DNA of 64,000 bases from Candidatus Binataceae bacterium (GTDB taxonomy: Bacteria; Desulfobacterota; Binatia; Binatales; Binataceae): the NCBI GenBank assembly GCA_030038355.1, contig JASHPB010000023.1, positions 1 to 64,000 of the forward strand, in the 5' to 3' direction. The notes below the pieces were generated by a model. It was not told where the DNA came from and made no database searches. It saw only the letters and a list, made by a program, of their open reading frames with translations. Positions 29,594 through 37,477 of the stretch are shown here, in pieces (within the stretch, counting starts at the first letter, position 1; each line of letters starts with the position of its first letter). Made by a program: the position numbers and the translations under genes.

Positions 29594-29776
29594 CTAGCGC
29601 ATAGGCCAGCGTGAGTATTCCGTGCGCGGCTCATAGTGGGCCATTTTCTTATAGATCGCCATCACGATGCGCCAGTAGCGCTCGCCTTCTGCGTCCGGAT
29701 ATTCATCGCGAGCCCTCTCCTTGGCGCGCTCCCAAAGGACTTCCTCTTCAGGTGTCCTGACGACATTGACCGGCAT
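29594..29776 (-). CDS. Small conserved-looking protein (60 aa)
   Basis: MPVNVVRTPEEEVLWERAKERARDEYPDAEGERYWRIVMAIYKKMAHYEP; strong SD AGGAGG upstream of 29776. Confidence 0.65.
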   Translation of the reverse strand: MPVNVVRTPEEEVLWERAKERARDEYPDAEGERYWRIVMAIYKKMAHYEPRTEYSRWPMR

Positions 29777-30045
29777 GTTCCTGGTCCTCCTGAATTTCTC
29801 AAAGACACTAGCTATGGTTATGCCAACGTAATCAGCGGATTGCGGGTTAATCTGGCTCCCTTTGGAGCAAGAAATGCTCGCCACTGGCGCGAATCGCAAC
29901 ATCGGGAAATTGGAATCATCGGCCAGACCTCCAATTGTCCTTGGCGCGCTCATTGCTCAGAAATCGTTCCCGCGGAAACGCAACAAATGATGCGCCATCA
30001 TTGGAAGACCCGGCGCGAGCAGAAAACGTCTACGAGGATTCGAAG

Positions 30046-30630
30046 ATGGCCCATGCACATAGCGATGAAACCCGCGCGGAACTCCGCGAGATGCTGCTGC
30101 AGCTTCAGCGCGAGGCACGGCAAAAGATCGAGGATTTCCGCCGCGACCGGGAACAGGAATCGAACCCGGAACCCGCCGATTCAATCGACGCGGCGCAGAC
30201 CACCGAAGGCGTTGAGACGCACGCCGCGCTGATTTCCGGCGCCGAAGAAAAACTGCGATACCTCGACGAAGCCCTGACGCAGTTGGAGGAAGGACGATAC
30301 GGTATCTGCCTCGGCTGCCGCTTGCCCATTCCGCTCGAACGCCTACGTGCCGTTCCGTTCGCTGCGTATTGCATTGACTGCCAGCAGACTCGCAATCGTC
30401 GCCGCGCCGATTGGGCCAAAGGCACGATGATCGAGCCTTACGACCAGCAATGGTCGATACCCGAGGAGATGGAAGAGGCGCCGAGCCGCGAATATCACAG
30501 CACGGCGGTCGAGGAGCAATTGGAGGTTCGAGTTGCAGGAGCCGAGACGGCAGGTCGGCCGAAAGCCATGCCGTCGAAGGCGCCGGCTAAATCACGTCCC
30601 AAGCGCCCTCATACGCGGCGCCCTCATTGA
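30046..30630 (+). CDS. TraR/DksA family zinc-finger transcriptional regulator
   Basis: CLGCRLPIPLERLRAVPFAAYCIDC C4 zinc finger; LDEALTQLEEGRYGICLGC. Confidence 0.9.
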   Translation: MAHAHSDETRAELREMLLQLQREARQKIEDFRRDREQESNPEPADSIDAAQTTEGVETHAALISGAEEKLRYLDEALTQLEEGRYGICLGCRLPIPLERLRAVPFAAYCIDCQQTRNRRRADWAKGTMIEPYDQQWSIPEEMEEAPSREYHSTAVEEQLEVRVAGAETAGRPKAMPSKAPAKSRPKRPHTRRPH

Positions 30631-30658
30631 CAAGTTATCCGGCGAGACGTTCGAATCG

Positions 30659-31117
30659 TTAGATCAGAACCGAGCTGGAGGCGCTAGGATGTCCGCTGTT
30701 GCATCGAATTGTGAGCACCGGAACGGGAGATTCGCGGACGACACGCTCGGCCACGCTGCCAAGTAGAAAATGAGTTATCCCGGTCCGGCCATGGGTCGAG
30801 ATCGCGATCAGGTCGCATTCGTAATCTTGTGCGGCCCGAATGATTTCCGCGGCCGGCTCTCCCGTGAGCACCGCGATTTCGGCGTTCGGGACTGAGGCCT
30901 CGGCCGCCAGCCTTTTCAAGTCTTCCCGCGCTTGATGCTCACTGCCCGACAAGGGTTCGATAAAGACCGGCTGGCCAGCCGCTTCGATAGGCATCGGAAC
31001 GACGTGAAAGAGCACGAGCGCCGCGTCGGTATCGACCAGCTTGCGGGCGAACTCGAGCAAGGGCTTAGAATTGCCTCCCAGGTCGATCGGGCAGAGAACT
31101 CGCTGGAATGGATTCAT
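30659..31117 (-). CDS. Universal stress protein
   Basis: 152 aa; FQRVLCPIDLGGNSKPLLEFA, ISTHGRTGITHFLLGSVAERVVRESPVPVL. Confidence 0.93.
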   Translation of the reverse strand: MNPFQRVLCPIDLGGNSKPLLEFARKLVDTDAALVLFHVVPMPIEAAGQPVFIEPLSGSEHQAREDLKRLAAEASVPNAEIAVLTGEPAAEIIRAAQDYECDLIAISTHGRTGITHFLLGSVAERVVRESPVPVLTIRCNSGHPSASSSVLI

Positions 31118-31242
31118 CGTCGTCCTCCCCGGACAGCATCAGTCATACTGCATGGCGAAGCTGGGTCAAGGAAGCAATTGGCTGGCGATCCACCTGCGAT
31201 TGCGATTGACTGTCGTTCACAGGCGGTTTTCGGCGAGGTCCC

Positions 31243-31638
31243 ATGATCGTACGAAAAATCATGACGGTTCGGCCCGAGACGGTGCGTCCTCAAGACTCGA
31301 TCGAAAGCGCGCGGCTTAGGATGGAACGCGGTGGTTTCCGCTCGCTTCCTGTTCTCGACAATGACGCGCGTCTGGTCGGGATCATCACCAGTCACGACGT
31401 TTTGCGCTACGTTCACGCGCTGCCGAACACCAGGGTTGACCACGCGATGACCCGCGATCCGATTACGATCGCGCCTGACGCCTCGGCCGAGGACTGCGCC
31501 ACTACCCTGCTCGCGCATAAATTCGGCGGGCTGCCTGTCGTCGAGGGAGACCGCGTGATCGGTATCGTGACCACCACCGACGTGCTGCGCGCATTTGTAC
31601 GCGTCGAACGTGCCACCAGGCGTATCCTCGATCCCTAA
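31243..31638 (+). CDS. CBS-domain pair protein
   Basis: 131 aa; IMTVRPETVRPQDSIESARLRMERGGFRSLPVLDNDARLVGIITSHDVL, GIVTTTDVLRAF. Confidence 0.9.
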   Translation: MIVRKIMTVRPETVRPQDSIESARLRMERGGFRSLPVLDNDARLVGIITSHDVLRYVHALPNTRVDHAMTRDPITIAPDASAEDCATTLLAHKFGGLPVVEGDRVIGIVTTTDVLRAFVRVERATRRILDP

Positions 31639-31669
31639 GACGAACCCGGTTGCGGCCGGACTGCCATCG

Positions 31670-32980
31670 CTACAGATAGCCAAGGTCGCGCGCCTGCGTG
31701 CGAAGCTCAGAATGAAACTTTGGATGCGAGATCGCGATTAGCGCCTCGGCCCGTTCCCCGACTGACTTTCCGAACAGATCCGCCACACCGAATTCAGTCG
31801 CGATATACTGCACATCGGCGCGGGGATCGGTCGTCGGACCGATGATCTTCGGCACGATACGCGAAATGGTCCCGCCGCGGGCCGTCGAATATGCCGCGAG
31901 GATCGATTTGCCGCCGTTGGAAAGCTGCGCACCGCGCACAAAATCGAGCTGACCGCCGGGCGCGCTGTACTGCATGCCGTTGATAGATTCCGAGTTTACC
32001 TCGCCATCGAGGCCTACTTCGAGGAACGCGCTGATCGAGATCACCAAGTCGTTTCGGCCGATCACTTCCGGGTCGTTGACGTAATCGACGGCGAACGCCT
32101 CCATCGAGGGATTGTCGTTGAGGAAGTTGTAGAACTCCGCGTCGCCGGCCGCGAGCGTGTACACGTTCTTGTAGCGGTTGATGTTCTTGTACTTGTTAGT
32201 GACCGCGCCACATTGAACAAGTTCCGCGAGCGCAGGCATCATGAGCTCGGTGTGAATTCCAAGGTCGCGATGGCTACGGAGTGCCGCACAAACCGCCGCC
32301 GGCACGCCGCCCAGTCCGATCTGCAGCGTCGCGCGATCCGGAACCAGCTCGGCAATGAACTTGCCGATCGTTACGTCGGTGAATGACAGAGGCCGCGGCG
32401 GAATTTCAAAGAGCGGGCTCTCATTTTCGACGATCGCGTTGACATCCGAAATGTGCAACGTCGAATCGCCGAAAGTCCGCGGCATCTTGGGATTCACTTC
32501 AACGATTAGCTTCTGCGCCGAGCGCGCCACCGGGATCGTATAGTCGCCATTGGTCCCGCAGCTGAAGAAACCCGCCTTATCCATGGGCGCGACCATCACG
32601 ATAAAGGCGTCCATGCCGATCGCCTTGAGGGTCCGCGGCATCGCGCTGAAATTGCCGGGCATATAGGAAACGACCCTGCGATGGTCCTTTAGGCCGCGTT
32701 CCATCAAGTTCCGTTCGATGGCGGTGGGGAAGAACGGGTACGGCTTGATGGCGTCCATGTACTCATACTTCAGAATCGTCAGCGCCGCTGCCGTCACCGA
32801 GTGCGAATAGAAGACTCGCAGCTCCTCGATCTCTCCGGCCTTGACCCGATTCTCGAGCGCCTGCAGCAGAGCGGGCGGCGTGCTTATCGCCATTCCCATT
32901 GAGAGGTTGCCACGCGAGGGAATGAGATGAACGGCCTCCGCGGCGGTGGTCAGCTTCGAGCGATAATCCGACTGGTACAT
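31670..32980 (-). CDS. Acetyl-CoA hydrolase/transferase family (4-hydroxybutyrate/acyl CoA-transferase-like)
   Basis: 436 aa; LQIGLGGVPAAVCAAL, GQLDFVRGAQLSNGGKSILA. Confidence 0.9.
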   Translation of the reverse strand: MYQSDYRSKLTTAAEAVHLIPSRGNLSMGMAISTPPALLQALENRVKAGEIEELRVFYSHSVTAAALTILKYEYMDAIKPYPFFPTAIERNLMERGLKDHRRVVSYMPGNFSAMPRTLKAIGMDAFIVMVAPMDKAGFFSCGTNGDYTIPVARSAQKLIVEVNPKMPRTFGDSTLHISDVNAIVENESPLFEIPPRPLSFTDVTIGKFIAELVPDRATLQIGLGGVPAAVCAALRSHRDLGIHTELMMPALAELVQCGAVTNKYKNINRYKNVYTLAAGDAEFYNFLNDNPSMEAFAVDYVNDPEVIGRNDLVISISAFLEVGLDGEVNSESINGMQYSAPGGQLDFVRGAQLSNGGKSILAAYSTARGGTISRIVPKIIGPTTDPRADVQYIATEFGVADLFGKSVGERAEALIAISHPKFHSELRTQARDLGYL

Positions 32981-33226
32981 GTGTCCGGCTCTCCGTTACC
33001 CCAGGGGTGCGCTTCCGTCCTGAGCATCGATTGTGCCCGCCGGCCCGACCCCGAAATTCGCCCCTTGGCAATGAAACTGTATCCGATCGCGACACTGGCC
33101 CTGACGCGCTCAGAGTCATATCCGGCGCAGACGGTCACGTAGGCGGCTCAAGCCGTCGGTTGACGGTTCGCGCGATCAAGCTCATAAGGCTGAATTTGAA
33201 GGCGAATCGTTCGCCGGGGTGATTCG

Positions 33227-33898
33227 ATGGCCCTGAAGGTTGTTGGTGCGGGGTTTGGCCGCACCGGAACACTGTCGCTAAAGTACGCGCTTGAAAAGCT
33301 CGGATTCGGACCCTGCTATCACATGATGGAAGTGTTTCCGCGCCCCGAGCATGTCAAGGCATGGCATCGGCTCGCGTTCACCGGCGAGATGGATTGGGAA
33401 TCGCTGTTTCACGATTTTCAAGCCACCGTTGATTGGCCCTCGGCGCGGTGGTGGCGCGAGATCGCCGAGCACTACCCCGACGCCAAGGTGATCCTGTCGC
33501 TCAGGAGTTCCGAGTCCTGGTACAAGAGCATGAGCGAGACGATCTACCAGCCGATGAAGAATCCGGTCCGCGACGGCGTGCCCGAGCTAGTAAGACTCCA
33601 GAACGAGATGGCGCGCAAAGCGATCCTGGCCGACACCTTCGATAATCGCTTCGAAGAAAGGGCGCACGCAATCGAAGTCTTCACTCAGCACAACCGCGAG
33701 GTTCGCAATACGATTGATCCTTCTCGCCTTCTGGTGTTCGAAGCACGCGACGGATGGGAGCCGCTCTGCCGTTTCCTCAATGTGCCGATTCCCGCCGATC
33801 CCTACCCGCACGTCAACGACACAGCGTCCACGCAGACCATGATCCAGCAGATGCGCGAGGTCAAGCGCGAGCGCAGCTCAGAGCCTGTGAAAAAGTGA
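33227..33898 (+). CDS. Sulfotransferase family protein
   Basis: 223 aa; KVVGAGFGRTGTLSLKYALEKLGFGPCYHMMEV. Confidence 0.88.
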   Translation: MALKVVGAGFGRTGTLSLKYALEKLGFGPCYHMMEVFPRPEHVKAWHRLAFTGEMDWESLFHDFQATVDWPSARWWREIAEHYPDAKVILSLRSSESWYKSMSETIYQPMKNPVRDGVPELVRLQNEMARKAILADTFDNRFEERAHAIEVFTQHNREVRNTIDPSRLLVFEARDGWEPLCRFLNVPIPADPYPHVNDTASTQTMIQQMREVKRERSSEPVKK

Positions 33899-33937
33899 TT
33901 ATACGACCCGCGATGGTCGTGAGGGTGCCCGCTGCTG

Positions 33938-34037
33938 CCCTTCCGGATGCGGGAAGGGGTTGGGGGTTAGGTTGAGTCTTTTTCTGAGGACCGACCAGAG
34001 AATCCAACTAACCCTCTTTCCCTTCTTCGGGAAGGGA
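33938..34037. repeat. Intergenic palindromic element bounded by two CCCTTC/GAAGGG hairpins
   Basis: CCCTTCC-GGATGCG-GGAAGGG (33938-33958), inverted GGGGGTTAGGTTG / CAACTAACCCTC arms, and TCCCTTC-TTCGG-GAAGGGA (34019-34037). Confidence 0.7.
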
Positions 34038-34109
34038 AGTTTGATGCATGATCGTCGCCGGTGATCCGAGAGATGAATGACTTCAAGGCCTCTCAGTCCG
34101 AGCTGATAT

Positions 34110-34871
34110 TCACCTGAGTTTACGGCCCACGGCGCGCTTCGCGCGGATGGTCGCGTGGCCGCCCTCGGCGGCCCATCGCATCTGCCGCGCTATCCCGTTG
34201 AGGACGGCGAGTTCGCGAGGACTGAGACCGCTCCGGCCGAAGATCGCGCGCAGCGTGAACATGATGTGGTCGGGATTACTTTCCGGCAGGAAGCCAATCG
34301 CGACTAGCGCATCGCTCATCCGCTCCAGCATCGCATCGACGTCGCCGGCCGGCGCGCGCTCAACTGCTTGACGCGACAGTGTGCCGGCATCGAGCGTCAT
34401 AGCAGCCTCGTAGGCGACGATCGCGACTGCCTGTGCGAGGTTCAGTGAGCGATACTCGGACGCGGTTGGAATCGTGATAAGCCGCTGACAGAGCTTCAGT
34501 TCCTCGTTGGTGAGGCCGTGATCCTCCGAGCCGAAAATGATCGCGACGCGCCCGGCGGCGGCGAGCGTCGTAAGCTCGGGTGCAAACATGCGTAACTCGT
34601 TCGCGGCGGCGCGATATGCGCCAGGGCGGCAAGTCGTGCCGACAGTCAGCGAACAGTCGGCGACCGCGGATTTGAGATTGGGCCACCTGGTCGCGGACGC
34701 CAGGACGTCCTGCGCGTGCACCGCCATCGCCGCCGCCTCGCCGCGCCGCTTGAGCTCGGGCGCCACCAGCCGCAGATCGGCAAAGCCCAGGTTCTTGAGC
34801 ACGCGCGCTGCCCCGCCGATATTTCCCGCCGACTGTGGGCGGCAAAGCACGAAGGCATAATTTCCTCGCAC
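34110..34871 (-). CDS. SpoU-family RNA 2'-O-methyltransferase (TrmJ-like)
   Basis: 253 aa; YAFVLCRPQSAGNIGGAARVLKNLGFADLRLVAPE, IIFGSEDHGLTNEEL, RSLNLAQAVAIVAYE. Confidence 0.93.
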   Translation of the reverse strand: MRGNYAFVLCRPQSAGNIGGAARVLKNLGFADLRLVAPELKRRGEAAAMAVHAQDVLASATRWPNLKSAVADCSLTVGTTCRPGAYRAAANELRMFAPELTTLAAAGRVAIIFGSEDHGLTNEELKLCQRLITIPTASEYRSLNLAQAVAIVAYEAAMTLDAGTLSRQAVERAPAGDVDAMLERMSDALVAIGFLPESNPDHIMFTLRAIFGRSGLSPRELAVLNGIARQMRWAAEGGHATIRAKRAVGRKLR

Positions 34872-34944
34872 AAGCGCGATCTTACACGGCTTCCGCGTCG
34901 CTACAATCGAAACAAAATCTTCGCTAGTTTAGGTGCTTCGGCCC

Positions 34945-35601
34945 ATGAAGTTCATCTCGATCGGCGATATTCACATGGCGACGCGCAACCTCGAGCGCAT
35001 GGGCGAGGCGCTTCGCGGCTGCGACTTGATGATCCTTGCGGGCGACCTGACCAATTTCGGCGGGATCGACGACACAGAGAAAGTGCTCACCGATGTGCGC
35101 CGCGTATGCGGCAACGTTCTCGCCGTCCCCGGAAATCTCGATCAGCCCGAGGTGATCCCCTTCCTCGAGCGCGAGGGCATCGCGCTGCACGGCAAAGGAC
35201 TGGTGGTCGAGGGCGTCGCGATCTTCGGATGCGGCGGTTCGAATATCTCGCCGTTTCACACGCCGATCGAGTTGACCGAGGAGGAAATTGACGCCGCACT
35301 CCGAGCAGGATACGAGCAAGTGCGCAATCTGCGTCCGCTCGTGATGATTTGCCATGCGCCTCCGTTCGAGACGAAATGCGACCGCCTGGTGAATGGCAAA
35401 GCTGTAGGCAGCACGGCGGCGCGGCGCTTCATCGAGCAAGTGAAGCCCGACATCTGTATCTCCGGCCACATTCACGAGTCCGCAGCTGAGGATGCGATCG
35501 GCCCGACAAGGATTTTCAACGCCGGTCCATTTAAGGGCGGAGGCTACGTTGTGGTGAAGAGCGATGGGCGGGCGCTCGACGCGAGGCTCGAATTTCTTTG
35601 A
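34945..35601 (+). CDS. Metallophosphoesterase
   Basis: MKFISIGDIHM, ILAGDLTNFGG, VPGNLDQPE, CHAPPF, SGHIH. Confidence 0.9.
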   Translation: MKFISIGDIHMATRNLERMGEALRGCDLMILAGDLTNFGGIDDTEKVLTDVRRVCGNVLAVPGNLDQPEVIPFLEREGIALHGKGLVVEGVAIFGCGGSNISPFHTPIELTEEEIDAALRAGYEQVRNLRPLVMICHAPPFETKCDRLVNGKAVGSTAARRFIEQVKPDICISGHIHESAAEDAIGPTRIFNAGPFKGGGYVVVKSDGRALDARLEFL

Positions 35602-35602
35602 C

Positions 35603-35740
35603 GTGCCGCGGCTTTCGCGCGCCGGGCAATCGGTCGGCGTTTATGCGGGCAAGATCGCAAACGGATGGCCGCTTATCATCCGTCACGCGGTCAGCCTGCT
35701 GAGGCGCTTTAGCCCGTCGCTCGGACGCGCGCCGAAATGA
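35603..35740 (+). CDS. Possible small basic protein (45 aa), GTG start
   Basis: Translates MPRLSRAGQSVGVYAGKIANGWPLIIRHAVSLLRRFSPSLGRAPK; starts just after previous stop. Confidence 0.3.
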   Translation: MPRLSRAGQSVGVYAGKIANGWPLIIRHAVSLLRRFSPSLGRAPK

Positions 35741-35802
35741 TTGAACGCGGCGACGGAACAGGATCCGCACGCCGCCATTTTTCGAAGGGAGATAGAGGGC
35801 GC

Positions 35803-36675
35803 ATGGCATTACCCGAAGGGGTCAGGATGAGGTTTGATCACGTCTCGATCGCGGTGCGTTCGATCGATCGTGCGCTCGAATTTTTCCGGCGTTACTTTCC
35901 GATTCAGATTCGAAGCCAGAAGACGCTCGACAACCAGGTCAGCGGTTCATTCTACTGGCAGGATTTTCACCTCGGCGGATTCGTCGTCGAGATGATCGAA
36001 GATCCGCCCGGCAAGCCGGGCTTCGTCACGAAGTTCGTCGAGCGACACGGCGAGGGCATGCATCATCTGTCGATCGAGGTGAACCATCTCGAGCCAGTCA
36101 CCGCGATGCTCAAGTCGGATGGTGTTCGGGTGGTGGACGAGATGGTCTCTGAGAGCGGCTCGGCGACGGCGTTCATCTCGCCGCGGTCGGCCTTCGGCAC
36201 GCTAATCCAGTTCTGGCAGGTGCCAAACTTCGACCAGCCGCATCCGAAGCCCGCGCCCGACGGGCTCGCGTATTTCGACCACGTCTCGATTGCGGTCAAG
36301 GACATCAAGGCGGCGTATGCGTTCTTTGACCGCTATCTCGGTGGCAAATCCGACCACGATCCGCACATCAGCAATTCCGAGGGCAACTTCGCGCTCGGTC
36401 ACATGGAGGTCGCGGGCTTCAAGCTCGAGTTCATCGCAAGCCCGCCGCATGCCGCGGAAAAGGACTTCGTCGGCAAGTTCATCGCGCGATATGGCGAGGG
36501 GATGCATCACATCTCGCTGGACATCAAGGACTTCGACGGCATGCGCGACCGGATGAAGGCGGACGGTGTGCGAATCGTCGACGAGAAGCGCAACTGGCGC
36601 GGCGAGCGGCAGTTCTTCATCTCGCCGCAGTCGGCGTTCGGCGTGCTGATCCAGATTTGGGACGGCCTCCGATAG
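35803..36675 (+). CDS. Tandem VOC-domain protein (glyoxalase/epimerase/4-HPPD-like)
   Basis: Two homologous halves: FDHVSIAVRSIDRALEFF...GEGMHHLSIEV and FDHVSIAVKDIKAAYAFF...GEGMHHISLDI. Confidence 0.88.
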   Translation: MALPEGVRMRFDHVSIAVRSIDRALEFFRRYFPIQIRSQKTLDNQVSGSFYWQDFHLGGFVVEMIEDPPGKPGFVTKFVERHGEGMHHLSIEVNHLEPVTAMLKSDGVRVVDEMVSESGSATAFISPRSAFGTLIQFWQVPNFDQPHPKPAPDGLAYFDHVSIAVKDIKAAYAFFDRYLGGKSDHDPHISNSEGNFALGHMEVAGFKLEFIASPPHAAEKDFVGKFIARYGEGMHHISLDIKDFDGMRDRMKADGVRIVDEKRNWRGERQFFISPQSAFGVLIQIWDGLR

Positions 36676-37409
36676 CTCCGATGCCGGGGCTCAGAGCGAT
36701 TTTCTTTGACGCAGCCGGCACGCTGTTCGAGTCGCGCGAGCCGATAGGTGAGGTCTACGCACGAATTGCTCGAAAGTTCGGCCTCGCTGCTTCCGTCGAG
36801 GCAGTCAATGCCGGCTTTCGCCATGCTTTCGGCTCGGCGCCGCCACTCGCCTTCGGCCGAGGCCATCCAGCTGAGGAACTCAGGAGGCTCGAGCGCGAGT
36901 GGTGGCGTGAGCGAGTCGCCGAGAGTTTCAAGGGACTAGGCACCTTCGACGACTTTGATGCCTATTTTGATGCGCTCTTTGCTCACTTCGCCGACCCTTC
37001 CAACTGGAGCGCCGATCCTGAAGCGGCGCCGACGCTGAATCGTCTAAAGCACAGTGGTTTTGAGCTCGGAGTGATCTCGAATTTCGATTATCGCGTCTAC
37101 CGAATCCTCGCCGGACTCGGACTGGCCACCTTTTTCAGTTCGATCACGATTTCATCGGAAGCCGGATACGCCAAGCCGCGCCACGAGATTTTCGCGGCCG
37201 CGCTCGCACGTCACAAGGTCGCCGGTGCAGAGGCTATTCATGTCGGCGATTCGGTGCATCTCGATTTCGAGGCTGCGGCCTCGGCCGGACTCGGCGCGGT
37301 GCTGTTCGATCCAACGTTGAAAGGTGTGCCGAAGATTTCGGGCCGCACCGCTCAGATATGCTCGCTTGCGTCGATGAACGATGTTGCGCAAGTATTTCGT
37401 TTTGCTTGA
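36657..37409 (+). CDS. HAD-superfamily hydrolase
   Basis: AIFFDAAGTLFESREPIGEVYARIA, VISNFDYR, HVGDSVHLDFEAAASAGL. Confidence 0.9.
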   Translation: MGRPPIAPMPGLRAIFFDAAGTLFESREPIGEVYARIARKFGLAASVEAVNAGFRHAFGSAPPLAFGRGHPAEELRRLEREWWRERVAESFKGLGTFDDFDAYFDALFAHFADPSNWSADPEAAPTLNRLKHSGFELGVISNFDYRVYRILAGLGLATFFSSITISSEAGYAKPRHEIFAAALARHKVAGAEAIHVGDSVHLDFEAAASAGLGAVLFDPTLKGVPKISGRTAQICSLASMNDVAQVFRFA

Positions 37410-37477
37410 CCTTATGGACGGGTTGTCTTTATGTAAGGCGACCCGTTTCCAGGGAACAGTACGTGGGGACTAAAAAA

